64,000 bases of DNA from Cruorifilaria tuberocauda (GCA_013365365.1 JABVXU010000005.1:372001-436000); one strand, 5' to 3'. Positions 49,801 to 63,854 are shown, counted from the first letter of the stretch. The notes: generated by a model not told the origin, from the sequence alone. Numbers and translations: made by a program.

Positions 49801-52800
49801 CATAAAATCCATCCGACGGTGCCATCGCCACCACAAACGAGCAGTCGCAAACTGTGTGCCACTTTTTTGAACATACCAAGTCTAGAGGAATTTTTGAAAA
49901 TCAATTTCTTAAAAAAAATTAATTTCATATTTAAAAAAGTTTAAAAAAACTGAGAATAAGGAAAAACGTCATACATGGATAATTTTTCCGTACTTTTATA
50001 TATAAGACACTTTTTTTAATTGCATAATTAAGCCACGCATTAAAAATAACTTAATAAAATTACCCAAATTCAGGTCCTTTCAGTGCAGTAACATCGAATA
50101 CCTGACGTGGATTCAGAAGCCAACAAAATGTGTGCAGCAACTTCGAACCTTTGTTACCACCTGATTTTGGATTTACAAATACAAGCAAAGGTTGACTTGG
50201 AAGCCATGTACCATCATCTAAAGGTATCGGTCGTATCCTAAACAGTCTGCGCTGAAATAATAAAATTTCAGAGGATAATGATTGGTTATTCATAACATTG
50301 ACGTAGAAGAAAATGCATTGTTAGATTTAGGAAAACAATATAAAAAACTTATGTCTTATGAAACCAAACAGGAATTGATTACTATATGAAAGATATCAAA
50401 AACAATTTTTTTCTTGTAAAATCACTGAGAAGTACTGATATCTAAAATACATTTAAGTACGATCAAGATCATTCATACTTTTTTTCTTTTCGCAACTTTC
50501 TTTCTTTTTCTTGTTTGGATTGGATTTGAGTATTGAATCCATGTCGGTGGCACGATCACTTCTTTTAAATCACCGCGATCACATGATCTCTCAAAACATT
50601 CTGATGAGAAACATTCTACTTTGTTATGATATGATCGCTTGCACCATGAACAAGTGATCGCGATTATTTCCTGTAATTAATTATAACTACTTTCTAATTA
50701 TTTTCGTATTAATTACCAAATTAACTATTTTTTCAAAGGAGTTTTCCGTTTCATTCTTCCAAGAATGATTATTCTTACTTTTCATCATTTCTTCCTATGT
50801 TGTTCTTAACTTTATAAAGCATCGAGAAAAAATTAGCCAATTCTGAAATATTTATCTTTGCCTACATTTAAACTCAAAAAAATATATTTTGCAACAGCAA
50901 TCATGCATTCTTCATTAAAACATGCTCTGGGATGAGATATGATGAAAATTGAATCATTTTACAATTTGGAAAAATCTTTTAATATATATTATTTATTTCT
51001 AATCTACTGTAAATGCCAATCAAGTAATTGTACTACCTAATAAAGTAAACCTAGTTTGTTCTGAATCTAACAATTTAATCTAAATTCCTCGCAAAATTTA
51101 ACATTAAATCAAATCACGAAGTGATGCTTAAAAAATGAATTTTCATTTATTACATAAGTAATGTCAATCTTTGCACCAAGATTACTACCAAAACCACTCA
51201 ACATACTTTATCATTCTTTATTAATTCATGTAATTGTTTATTCAACTTAACAAATGACATAATCTTTTCATTAGAACCATAATTTTAGAATCAATGCCAT
51301 CCATAAATGATTTGCAGCTTTAAACTTGCTTTATCATGGAAAATTTTCTGCTGAAACGATTTCCCACAACGTAGGCAACGTCCTTCCTGTTTCCACTTAT
51401 GCACCCAGTGATGCTCATTTAGTGATTTCTCCATAACACCACTACTTGAAGTAATTTGCTTTTTTGCTGTACCTTCTTCGTGATATGTTATCTTGCATTT
51501 CACATGTAACTAAAGAGAAAATAACATTTTGTGTGATCTTTAAATCGAAGTTTTTTAGGTAAATATGAAAAAACATAAAAATGATAAGATTTTTTAAAGT
51601 TTCTTTAATAAATAATTTTATAACTGCTCGTGTTTAGAAAGTAACAAATGAACTTTTAGTGGAAAATGAGTACCGGAAACTGACCTGTCGTAAAAGTGGC
51701 AAGCATGCTGTATGCACAACAATATGACATGCAGCACAACTTCGCTTTTCTCCAACTTTGCGGCAATCTCTTTCACCTGTAAAGTGTTACATTTTTTCCA
51801 TTTTTTGGAATTCTGGATGAATATAAAAGTTATTTAGGAACAAATTTCTCATTAAATAAATTCTTTTAACCAATGCAAAAGTAGATAGAGATAATATTCT
51901 CATTCATAATTGTTTAAACAATTTAGCGCTAATATCGTAAGTTTCCTTAGAACTTACGTCATCCGATGAAAGAATGAATTTATACTTTAACTGTTTGAGA
52001 CTTTTGGATGAATGAAATTTCACTGACCAACATAGCACTCCGTATCTCGTGAACTGCTTGCCATAGTATTTGGTCCTGATGATGGTACCCAAATATGCTC
52101 GTCCGCATGAATCTGAAGTAATATATTTCAACATAATATTTTTTTATCTCATTTAAGCAAACATCAAAAAATAATAATCAACATTAAGAGAAATGATACG
52201 CAATATATTAATTCTCAATATTACGATTCATTATGGATTCCGATTAGTTTTAATCATAGTTAAAATGAATTTGGTGCTTCTAAACAATTTCAACTAAGAA
52301 GTCTTATTATAGTGATTAACCAAATAATCATATTTGTACTATAATACCTTAATAACTGCTAACCTTGAGATCGAACCAATAATTCTTTGTACGATGCTTG
52401 TATAATGCCGTTGAAGTACTATGCAGTTGGGATGAGTGTACACTAACCAATCGTTTAGCTATTACTGATTTAGCTAATGCACGTCTGCAATAAATTAATT
52501 AGATTAGTAATATTATTCATTTTCAATCATAGAAATTTTTACCTATTTGTAAAATTTTTGAAAGAAATATAAGTTTGTTTAGTAGTATGGCAGAACTCTC
52601 TTCCGAAAAATGACAATTTTTAAAATTTTAATAGAATTTTTTTTTACTCTGCACAGTATCAGTTTGAATGATATACAACTGTTTGATTCAGTTTATTCTC
52701 ATGGTGAAAAAATCTCCCTATGATTATCATAATTGAACGATGCATAATCGAAAAAATGAAAATATCATGGCCATGGAAAATTGCCTTGCATTTATGCCGT

Positions 52801-55800
52801 AAATAAGTGGCTATTATGTTACTGTAAATAATAATGGACATATGATATGAATCGTAGAGGATTTTGACATACTACTGTTGAGAATCTTTTAATGAATTGC
52901 AATTTATGTGATTGGTAAAGCTGTACATTTTATCTTTCACTAGGTGAAGCCAGAAAAATACGAGAATTAGAAAGAAATGGTAACTGTTGGATTTGATGAG
53001 TGCGATCAAATATTTTAGAAGGACTGTTTGAAGATTGACTGATTCTAATGAATTCAGAAGTATCTTCATGATTAATGTATACAGAAAGTGGGAGAGAATC
53101 GCGCAATAATAAAGTGGTTTATGTTTATCTCACTTTTAATTCAATAATTATAGAAACTGGAATAGATAATTGTAACATTAAATAAACTTCAATCTATCTG
53201 GAGCACAAAAAATTAAACTTTCAAAAAAAATTTTTTTCCAAAACATAAAGTATACTGTAGGGACTTGAATGATGTGTTATTTGAACGTTAAAAAAATTTT
53301 GGGGAAAATTACTTCCATGTTCTGGAATGATACTAAATCATCCTTTAAGCGTTTATGAAAGATGCGATCTTCTGCCTATCTGCTAAATTTTATGGAAAAT
53401 ATTGAAATAAAAGAAACTATATAGTAAATGAAGTATTTCCACTTATTAGTAGTTAAATCTATTGACTCGAAATAAACCAAAGAAATATATTAGGTCGAGA
53501 TGTGTAAGACAAATATATTAGATTGAGATATACCAGGTAAAAGAATATAAAAGTAGAACTGTTTGTTCGCTTCTTCCTTTCATTTATATTTCTAATTACT
53601 TCTCTTTCTGCTTCATCAAGCATAAAGCTAACAAGTAGTCTGTTATAAAAGAAATTTTCCATTCTTCATTATTTGAATATTTTTTTAACAACAGAATTTC
53701 TCTCCTTTTTCCCAGCAAAACCTCAAGAAGTTAAAGTGGCGAGAATTTTATGACTCAAATGATATATATATATAAGTATACATATATTCCCTTAGCAAAC
53801 TAAAAAAATATGAATAAGCAATGGATAAAATATTAAGATAGGAAAAAAAAATAACGAAAAAAGTTTTAATTACACCTAATCGACTGGACCTGTCAATTTC
53901 ATGAGGCGTTAACATGTCACTCTTATAAAATTTCGATAAGCGATCATTTCATTCAATCATTTCATTAACAACAAATATTTAAAAAAAATGAAATAGAAAC
54001 TATGGCTTTTTAAGATTGCATACTATGCTTTGCATATAAGCAAACTTAACAGAGATCTTTTTTATATTATCATCAATTATTGAAAGTTGTTACACTCAAT
54101 CCCAATCCGAGACCGTATGTTAAGAACATCAGATGCTCAGTCCATTTTCAAATTTCACTCATTATAAAAACTTGATTTATAAATGTGCATATTTATTTTT
54201 CCAATAAAATAGCTGTTACATGAGCCTAAATGACAGTCGTTGCTATTACCATTATTTATGACTAATGTTCAGTTCTATCATTAATCATATTATCTGAATA
54301 ATTGAAGATATCTAGTTATCATTTTTTGGCTTATATTCAAGAAATAATGAAAAAAAAACTTGAAAAACATTATAATGATACAGAAATTAGCGTTATTCAA
54401 ATAATTATTCCATGTGAATGTATTTTTTAAGTTGTCATCTTCGATTTTTAATCAAACAAATTGTTCAGCCTTTAAAATTCTTATCAGTTAAACTTCATCC
54501 CAATGTTTTTCTATATATTTACCTTTTTTCTTCTTACTGTTTGCCGCTTAATTTTCACCTCGACAACTTCTTCATCCATCAAATCATTCATTGTGAATTT
54601 AACATTTATTCAATTATAACTGCTATTATTGTTTAAATAAATAAATAAACCAATTAATGATGTTGAGATAGTCTCAAATTTTTCTCCCTGTAATTCTTTG
54701 TTTTCTTTTTCCTAACAATGTGAACAAATAAATTTCGTTACTTTGAAAATTTCTGCATTGGCAGTTTGCGACATCGTTGCTTTTTCCTACCTGTCTCTTC
54801 TAATTTATAATTTAATGACAAAATCACTTTGATTTGCTTAACGTGAAAAAATGATTTTAGCCTAGGAAAATTAGCCTCTTCGTTTTCATTTATTGAATTT
54901 TAAAAATTGCTCCGCTTTTATATCATAAAAGCAAAGCATGTACTTGATTTTTAACCTTAAATTTGAAATACTAATATGTTTTTGGTGAAACAATCCTTTA
55001 AACATCATAAGTTAGTCTTTCAGAATTTTATAATTAGTGAAATCGTAATTATATCAAACGTATTAAGTGAAATGAAGAAAATTTCATCAATACAAAAATC
55101 CTCATTGAATGTATAAAAATTAATAAGCAATAGAGAATTTTAATTGGAAGTAATTAAATTGAAACAAAATCGTTTAATTGAAATCAAACAAAAAACAGTC
55201 AATGAATAATGAAATGTTAATGTGTAGTGAAACATGAAAAAGAATATTAGCTTGCATTGAATCTCATTAGCTTAGCTATTTTCAAAAAAAATTTAGAATA
55301 AAAGTGGCAATGATAAATCGTACCTCAACAATTTTCTTTTTTCGTTATAACAGTTAACAATGCAGTGAATGACATTTTTTGAAAAAGGAAAAAAACGAAA
55401 ATTATGAGAAAATTTCCAAGTACTTATCAAAAGTGGTGAGATAGCAAAACCGATATAAGTTCGATATCTGAAGTTTGAAAAAAAAATGTAGACTTCCTTG
55501 TTTCTCATTATTAATAACTGTGATCTGAATTTGGATTTATTTATTTAATATAAACTTAGCAATTCGAAATTTAACTGAAAAATAAAATAAAGAAATTATA
55601 AATTTAAATAAATGAAGACATAATGAAGATAATACATCTAGCAGACGAGTTTTTTCACGTCTTGCTTATTCCATATTTCAGAAAAATTTTTAATCCTGAG
55701 ATAGAGGAATTATGCAAAAGCAAATTTCACAGATCCTTTAGTGAAGGACCTACCATTAATTATTAAGTTCAAAAAAAGAGAAAATAATTCTATTATTAGA

Positions 55801-56949
55801 AACTGGAGAAATTTGCTAAAAAACAGGATTTGATAATTGCTAATGAAATGCCACTATTTAATTTAAAGTTACAGCAAAAGTATATATCATAGCAGATACT
55901 AAGCAAAATCAGTGAATAGAATGAATACTAAAAATTTCTTAAGTTTAATTCTAGTGAATGCTCATAGTTAATTGTTAATTACCACTGTTTGATTATTGGA
56001 AATTGGGTTAGAAAACCGAATAATTGAAACGCATGAAAAATCCTTCATTTTCATCCTTCTTCCATTTTTCCAATTTTCTTGATAAACTCGTTTAAATTCT
56101 TTGCCTATACAATATTTAACCTTAGCAATTTAAAAAGTCCTAAGCAATTTAAAGTAATCAGTAAACAAGAAGAGAAATTGAAAGAGTTAAACTTCACTTA
56201 TTGATGATACGAATGCTATCGTGAAGCGAAACTTTGCAATTGGTGTTAAACTTCTGAGAATGAAGTCGTCTGGAATCGGTACAATGTACACTCGATATAT
56301 CCGAATTTGACCATAACCGGATTCTGTTCTCCCGTTTGCTAAGTTTACGTTCTCGTAATGATGCATCAATGAGACAATGAAAGCAATTCAAACCAATATG
56401 CAACGAATTAGGGTATTTGATATTAGCAGGTAGTGAGATGATACTTTTATCATTTGAATCATGTCCGTGTTGTAAAGCATTAATTCGTTCACGTTCATCT
56501 AGGTCAAAGGACAACGATGAGCCTAATGGTCTTTTCGTTATCTTTTTCTGCATTTTTTCAAAGTGTTTCGCAAAAAATGAAACAAGCAGATGAGGTCGTA
56601 TGTCATGTTTCATTCGTGAATTTGCATTCGCAATATCCGAAATACCATAGATACTGGGTAGATCAATTGTTTTAGCACGGATTAGCATTGCTTTCTTCTG
56701 CGTTTTAGATGGTAATAAATTATGGGAATGATCGGTGGAAAAATAAGTTCGTGATAGAGTTAATTTGGTGGAACAGTTTGTTAAGGATTTTGATATCCTA
56801 GTAATTTGCGAATTATTATTTGTGGCGAAGTTACAGGAACCAGCATCGCCCTCTCTTGTTTCAGCGTTAAAATTTCCTCTTGAAGGTTTTGCCGGAACAT
56901 GAATGGGAATAGGAATGGCGTAAGGCATAGAGTATCGACGTTCTTCCAT
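46820..56949 (-). CDS. DGKZ: Diacylglycerol kinase, zeta/iota (type IV) family, 17 exons
   Basis: Phosphorylates diacylglycerol to phosphatidic acid, ending DAG signalling. Exons: 56949-56198, 52484-52364, 52112-52028, 51776-51685, 51509-51330, 50670-50479, 50251-50064, 49881-49788, 49582-49518, 49415-49323, 49148-48991, 48837-48719, 48591-48412, 48207-48061, 47867-47666, 47289-47158, 46983-46820; phases agree, 987 residues. A basic Ser-rich N-terminal exon (1-250, no known domain) precedes two C1 zinc fingers ([33 protein letters not shown] with [11 protein letters not shown]). A basic [11 protein letters not shown] patch is like the MARCKS/nuclear signal of the zeta form. The catalytic domain has [24 protein letters not shown] and [12 protein letters not shown]; the accessory domain includes [12 protein letters not shown] and [10 protein letters not shown]. 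It ends after a conserved WRFLDY…ECIMIL block, without the ankyrin repeats and PDZ tail of vertebrate zeta/iota. Intron 5 has a GC donor; intron 13 lacks an AG acceptor. Start chosen at the first in-frame ATG after an in-frame stop. Confidence 0.92.
52485..56197 (-). other. 3.7-kb first intron of the kinase gene
   Basis: Joins GTGAAG at 56197 to TTGCAG at 52485, preserving phase. No exon or gene was found inside on either strand. Its length, against the other kinase introns of at most about 0.65 kb, suggests regulatory content or an internal promoter for a shorter isoform without the N-terminal exon. Confidence 0.6.
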
Positions 56950-58665
56950 TCTTGATAACTTAATTCCGGATCTAACATCTAACGACCGGATATTAGGAAT
57001 CAATCAATTATCATCGGAAATGTATTCATGGAGAAATATCATCAAATGTGTGTGCGATACAGTCGATCAGTTCTCAATCAAACAATACTGATTACTTTTT
57101 TCAGTGAATTCTTCTATCAAAATCAGATGAAGAAAAATTGGAAGGACTGAAATGATACGTGAGGTGTTAGGATAGGAAGTGGAAAAAGCATGATGAGAAG
57201 CTATCTATTGGAATTAGCGGAAATGCCAGAGCAAGTTTGCCCTATCCAAACATCACGGCTACAGACACGGGCACTACTGTTCCTTCACAGTGCGGTACGA
57301 GCTGTGTGTACCGGGCGGGCGCAGCGTAAGCGGGCGCTATTTGGTGCGCTGACAGACAACATCAACCACGATAGGATGGCATGGCATGACGCGACGTGGC
57401 GTGACGACAATGACAGAGGAACAGAATAGTGTAGATTAGAATAAGCGTTGTATGTGAGAAGAAGACAACCGGAGATGGATGTGTGTCTGTCTGCGTGGCG
57501 TTTGTCTGTGGGTGTATGATCGCGGTGCCGCTGGTAGCATTGGGCGGTGAATGCGACGATGGACGGATGGGTGGTGGAGGTGGTAGCAATGATAGCGGGT
57601 GACAGAGAACGGGATGGTGCTGGTTAACAATTGAACACCGAACACTTCCTTTTCTCCGCTGTCCCACCCGATCCCCTTATCATATCATTTTTCCCTTAAT
57701 TGCGTACCTTTCGGTTTCGAGTAATTTTGTTTCCTCTGACTATATTTATATTATTTAATCAGGTGATTTTACTCTAATCATTTAAATATGATATGATAAG
57801 CATTTCTCCCACTTGGTACCTGATAAGGCGATCTGGTGTTTCGTTCCATTGATCAACGCACGATTAGCAGTAAAATATTACTATTATCAGTGGTGATAAC
57901 ATTATCATTAATAGTAATAGTTTATTTAGGATGACGTGAAGAATATGAATGAAATGGAAATATAATCGATAAGCTAAATACTAAATTTTGATAGAGAAGT
58001 TGTGAAGTGATATTAAACTAACACTAATTTCATCTTCCATCTCATTTCGATGTCCATTTTTAGGATTTCATTTTTAATTTTATCCGAATTTCTAATAATG
58101 GTTAAATTAAACAGGTGATTTAAAATTTGAATTAATTTCTGTAATATTCAATGCAATGTAATCTATTTCCTTTACTTTCCAAAAAGTATCCTGAAATGAA
58201 AACTGAATTGAACTTATAATAAATGGGAATTTTTTTTTGCTTCTGGTTCTCTTTTCACTTTGATTTCTATCACTATCATTGCTAGTGATCATTCATTTGA
58301 TAAGAAATAGAATCGCATCAATGACATAAATGAAATCACATGAAGTTGTCACATAAATGAATGAAATTGAAACTGAAAGAATTCTCTAGCAACAAGATAA
58401 CGATCAATCAGCGGCTTAGAATTAGAATTAAATTAGAAATTAATAGTCATTTATATTTACACTAACGGCTCTTTGTGAAATTGTAAAATGGACAAACTTT
58501 TTGTTTAAACTTCAATATACTGATAGTAATATGATTAAATGAAAATTCATGAACCTTTCTTGAAATTTTAAGGATTTATTATGGTGAATGTTTCCAGTTC
58601 TTCTCTTACTAAAATTAAAAACTATTTAGCAATACTTATTACTTTTTAATGTTTCAACTAAGTTT
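56950..58665. other. Region upstream of the kinase gene
   Basis: Should contain the kinase promoter and, at its right end, the 3' UTR of the orphan gene. A plus-strand TTTATT at 58575 (AATAAA on the minus strand) lies about 86 nt past that gene's stop at 58666. A GC-rich island occupies the centre. Confidence 0.5.
57190..57660. promoter_or_regulatory. GC-rich island, probable promoter region of the kinase gene
   Basis: The most GC-rich stretch in the window, with runs such as accgggcgggcgcagcg, placed 0.25-0.7 kb upstream of the kinase start. Long open frames exist on both strands, but they overlap each other, have repetitive composition and show no family, so they probably result from few stop codons in GC-rich DNA. 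Confidence 0.4.
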
Positions 58666-60389
58666 TCAGGCATCTGAAGGATTATTGCGCCTTGTGGTGA
58701 TGTGAAGAGAAATATATATTGAATGATGAGTGAAAAGTGTGGATAAAATGTTTCCCTTATTTTCTTTTTTTGGCGGAATAAACGATATTTCTTGTTATTA
58801 TAAAACAATGAAAAAAATTATGATCAATCATGGAGACCTTAATCATCTCTCATTTCTGAGGAATTCCATGGAAAATTATTCGCTAATTGTGCTTTGAGAA
58901 GTTTTTGAAAAAGTAAACTTCTGAAACATGCCCCGTATTTCATCTCTGCCAAAGTTCATTGTGATACATTTAAATTCACTTTTCTTGACTCTTAAAGTTT
59001 TCATAGAAAATTATGAAATTGAGGAAGAAAAGATTGAAAGTTTAAAAACACCTCCAATGTTCCGATAATCCAGGAAAGATTTCTTTCAACTGTGCACTTC
59101 GAATTTCCAAGTTTGCAACGGATAATCGCGAATGGTCATTAAATTCATCATCCAAAATTTCATCGCTAGAGTGATTTTCACTCAATGCTGCAATACAACT
59201 TATTAGTTGATTTGTTTTTATCATCATTAAGGATCATTAGCAATTTCGAGTGGTGTGTTGATTAAAAACTTCAGTAAAATATTGATATTATAAATATCAT
59301 GCTTTGACATACAATCATCGCCAATATAACTGATGAATGAATCCGTGGAATAGCTGCTACTTGTTGAACTAGTTGAACTGAACCGTTCTTTTATCACTTT
59401 ATCCCGTGATATATCGTCACATGAAAGGCCAAGTTTCATCAGGCTTACATGAATACCATGCCAGGTTGCTACTGCACCAATCAATTGATTTGAAGTTCTA
59501 TTCATACTCTGCAATTTTTATCGATCAAATCTCCAAATATCATTTTCCTGTTTAAATCATCCAAAACCATTGAACTATTTAAATTCTTATAATTGAAATA
59601 AAGAATTAGGTCTGCTTTGCTTCTCAAGAACATTCCAATTTGATGACTGATTTATGGTAATTATAAAACTATGAAAATTGACAAATTCGCTCAATATTTC
59701 AATTCTATAATCATTTAATGATAAATTGAAAATGGAAAATATGTCAAGGATGAAAAGACTCGATGATATATTTTAAAAACGTATCGGATATTGACTGTAT
59801 CATTCCATCATTTCTCATTGTAAATATTTGTTTTGATAGTTACACGGATGTTATCATTTTTAATTTCATTTTTTTTGTTCTATGATGTGAGTTAAAATTG
59901 ATTCAAACAGAAATGCTTTATTGCAATACGATAAAATTTATTGCAAATTAAGCCTTTCGCTCAAAAATCGAAGCTTAAAGGATTTTTCAATGAAATAATT
60001 GCAATTTAAAAAAAAAGATTTTTAAATGTATTTACATTTTTTTTTCCTTATATATTATGATATAGTTCAATTAACTTTTTACAAGAGTTAATCAAAAAAA
60101 ATTCGATCTTTTCATACAATAAAATAAAGGAGGAAAAAACTAACTAACCAAATTCAAATAGTTTTCTTCAGTGATACTCTCTTGAAGATCCATTTCTGCT
60201 ACTGTAATTTCCAGGCATTTCAGAATTTAAATTTTAATTGAGTAAAAGAGATTGAATTTTAATTAATAGCTTATTAATTAATGATAAATGGATACCTTCC
60301 TTGTACTTTTTCCTTTGAATTGGTGCGCTCAATGATAATGTTCCATGTCGGAAAAATTTTTCACGTTTTTTTTGTGCATTTGACATCAT
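58666..60389 (-). CDS. Small Ser-rich orphan protein, 5 exons
   Basis: Function and family unknown. Exons: 60389-60296, 60201-60149, 59508-59313, 59187-59052, 58690-58666; phases agree and encode 167 residues. The N-terminus is basic (MMSNAQKKREKFFRHG), followed by TLSLSAPIQRKKYKE. A central conserved-looking segment, NQLIGAVATWHGIHVSLMKL, precedes a Ser/Thr-rich run (RFSSTSSTSSSYSTDSFISY). An acidic part follows, then NLEIRSAQLKEIFPGLSEHW. No signal peptide or membrane span is visible, so a cytoplasmic or nuclear protein is likely. Strong splice sites (TTGTATTGCAG, GTATGT, GTTAGT) and an AATAAA about 86 nt past the stop support a real gene. The 25-nt last exon is the weakest part; another 3' end is possible. 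Confidence 0.5.
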
Positions 60390-60444
60390 TTGATTATTCC
60401 ACTTATAGTTCCGGAATTTGATTATTCTACTATTAGTTCCGGAA
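60390..60444. repeat. 28-bp imperfect tandem duplication next to the orphan gene start
   Basis: ttgattattccacttatagt and a near copy (ttgattattctactattagt), each ending in tccggaa, lie side by side directly upstream of the minus-strand ATG at 60389. The duplication may double a 3' splice (trans-splice) site or a short control element. Confidence 0.75.
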
Positions 60445-61375
60445 AAAAGAAAGGAATTATCGGTGAGAAATGAATTACAAAAATATTCTATAAATTGATA
60501 AAGCTTAATTTTCATTGGAAAACATGAGAATTTAATTTTTTTGGGAAATATATTTACTTAGTGGAAGAAAAGAAATTGAACAATAACAGTAAACAAACAC
60601 TAAACTGATGTTAGCGATTGATCAAAAATCACATGAGGTATAATCAGATATATAATTCAATGTAATGTCCAGACAAAAAGTAATAATTTAATAGGTTTTC
60701 AGTTTTTTCTAACCTCTGATTTTAGCAAACATGGTGAACGATGAAATGACATGAGAACTTATTCGCATGATCCAAAGATCACTGATAAATTTGATAAAAT
60801 CTATTCGAATATCATTTTTATTTGATGGTACAATTAATTGTGAGTTCATTCTTTTGAAAAAAAAATAACATTGCCAAATTGAAAATAACAAATTGGTTGA
60901 TGATACTGTAGCATTATAAAATAGGAGGAAGCATACTAATCAAGATGATTTTAGCTATCCGATGCAGAATTCTAAGATCGACTCTTATTTGATTCAAGTT
61001 AATTTATTTGCTCGCTAAAATTTTTTTTTAATAAGCCCTAATTTTATACTTCATTAACTCTCATAAAGTTTATAATTTATAAACTTTTCGAAGAATCGAA
61101 GAATATTGATTTAATCACTGTAAAACTTATTAGAAACTATATGGAAGTAGTGAATTTTATACAACAATGCCTTTCTTGATATTTCGGTCCTTTTCAACAC
61201 ACTTTGTCCGGTCTTCTGGCATGGAATACCAGAATGGAGGTAAATATATCCTTTATTTTACATCTATTTCAATTTCGCAAACTTTAAATCCCTACGAAAT
61301 TTCACCATATTCCACGGAAAACTATTGGATCATTTTCTATCATAAATCAAGTCTGCAAAATTTATAATACCACAA

Positions 61376-61565
61376 GATTATGTTATTCTATAAATTATTC
61401 TATAAATCAACTAAGATATTATTCTATTATTCTATAAATTATATTATTATATAAATTTTCAAGTTCAGATATTGAAGTAGTATTACTAAGAATTGGAAAT
61501 TACTAAGAATTGAAATAGTATCACTAAGAATTGGAAATTACTAAGTATTACTAAGAATTTCTCTT
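61376..61565. repeat. Short degenerate tandem repeats
   Basis: Two adjacent low-complexity arrays: variants of attctataaatt, then variants of tactaagaattggaaat. They look like slipped-strand expansion in AT-rich DNA. Confidence 0.7.
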
Positions 61566-63854
61566 GCAATCGATCGGTAACACTTTAGTGATTGAGTAGA
61601 TCATGAAGTGATTGTTCTGAACGGTAAAGAAATCGAAAATTCGAAAATAATTACGAATCAAATTTGCCTTACTTTAGTTATATGATAAATGATAAAACAT
61701 CTTTTATTGCTTATTTTTCAAATAGTATGAGAAGCTATTAACTCATTTTGTTTAAACGATCAAAATTTTTCAGTCTTCAATTGTTCTTTTGAATTTTTAG
61801 CACGGTGAGGAAACTTTGCAAGGATACAAAACTTGTGCAATTTGTATTTAATAGGAAATAGGAAATGCGTATGGTCTCATGATGAATAAAACTTCACGTT
61901 TATGATGATTGGATAGGATGATTGATTGCAAATTGTTTATTATGATCACATAAACAAAAAAATAATACCACCTTGAATGAACCTTGATAAAAAGTTCATT
62001 CGGGAATACTTCCCCTCATTAAATTCTTCTGGCTACACAAATAGATTATATATTCGATGCTGTGCGACATTACTTTTGTAGCACATATGAATCAACTTGT
62101 TAAAGTGAAATCATCAATTGATCCTTGTACATTGCATCAAAATATTTAGAATACAAAAATTGATCAAATAATAGTTTTGTAAAAATGTTCATTCTCCAGA
62201 ATGATCCAGAATGATTTGGCGAACTATTTATCGATCGAATTTCATTTTCCAGAAACTAATGACTATATGAATTGCAGTAAAAATTATTTAACTTTTTCAA
62301 AAAAAAGGAAATCGAAAACTTTTATTGTTCGGCGTTTATACAAATATAAACGAGATGAACCGATTTAGAGTAAAAAATAAAGGAAAAGGATATTCCGGAA
62401 GGAATATGTAAGTGAAAAGAAAACAGATGGGAACATTCATACTGATAGTTGTAAAATCGAAATGGACAGAAAGAAAATCCAAAACGCATTTCGCCAATTA
62501 GGTCCTTGCAGGTGAGAGCCATCCATTTCTTTGCTTCACTTCAGTAATTAGTAAAACGTTATTCCTGTCGAGAAAAACGTCATTCGAACCATTTCTCTTC
62601 CGAAAAAGTTTTCACCTTTGAAATCACGCAATTATTTAGTATGTATCAATCAATCAATCAATAGAACGAACTGCATGAATGATACGAATATCATCAGTCT
62701 TGATCTTCAAAGCTTCGTTAATCAGTGAAAGTCACAAGTCGTTCAATTTAGCTCAATTTTATTAATCTCATTTGTCTTTCATATCCTAATTTCATTCAAA
62801 AAATGAGCACGTAGAATTCTTCTAAGTGATCTGAGAAATAAAAGTGTTTCATTGAATCAAATCTCGAAAATTTCTTAGATAAAACACAAATATACATTTC
62901 ATATGTATTCCAGTTTTTAAATGCACACAATTTTTATACAGCCTATCATTGAAAGTTATTTTGGAACGAAAATCAGTTTAGTTCGATTTTGAAGTTCAGC
63001 AGTAAACAAGAAGTAATATTAGAACACAGAATATTGATATGTAATGGATGATTTCGGATTTTGAAAGGAAATCATGCAATGAATCACGCTCTCATCTCAA
63101 TAAAAATGCTTACATAACACTTTCAAGAGATGAGGGTATTAGTTATGATAATGTAGATGGTAATAGCACTAATTCGGTATATATGATAAAAAATGACCAC
63201 TTCTATATATTTTTTTTCATACATTATGCAGTGAAAATGTACAGTTATTCATAAAATGACTTTAATTTTAAAAAATGTGGGACGAAGAAAAGAAATACAC
63301 TTATCCTTTACTGAAAGAAATGTGTTACTACGATTGCATTTCTGAGAGTAATAATGAAAAGCGAAACAATTACTGAAGCTTTGAAAATTATTTTCTGTGC
63401 ATTACTTCTTACTCTCAGATATTAATATAAATTCCGTTTGTTTCATGCCAACAAAGAAGCTCAAGAATAAACTTCATAAAAAATACATTATAAGAGTAGA
63501 TACTGTTCAAGATATGACTCTTTATTTTACAATATGTTAATAAACGATATAGTTCAAGCTGTTGTCACATAAATCGAGCAGATGCTAATCAATACAGTAG
63601 TATTGATAACATGACAAAGTGCATATCTACTAAAGCAGCCACCAGAAAATACTCTGGAAAAATAAGAGTAACTATCAATTCAAACGCATTTATCTACAAG
63701 ATTTTATCCTCCACTGGAATTACATATTTATGACTCAGCAATATAAACAATAAACCTGGAGCTACGACTACAGTGACCCGAAAATCAGGTGCTGATAATG
63801 ATAACGGTGGAAAACTGAAAAATAGCACAATAGGAAGTACAATCAATTAGCTAA

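Larger units (their letters stand above)
60390..63854. other. Region between the orphan gene and CHMP4
   Basis: No secure exon was found. Short open frames at 61167, 62322 and 63048 lack splice context and known motifs. The right end should hold the CHMP4 3' UTR; a plus-strand TTTATT at 63521 (AATAAA on the minus strand) is about 330 nt past the stop. Confidence 0.45.

Noticed and set aside
57190..57667. Long open frames on both strands in the GC-rich island
   Set aside because: They overlap antisense to each other, have biased composition and show no family or splice support.
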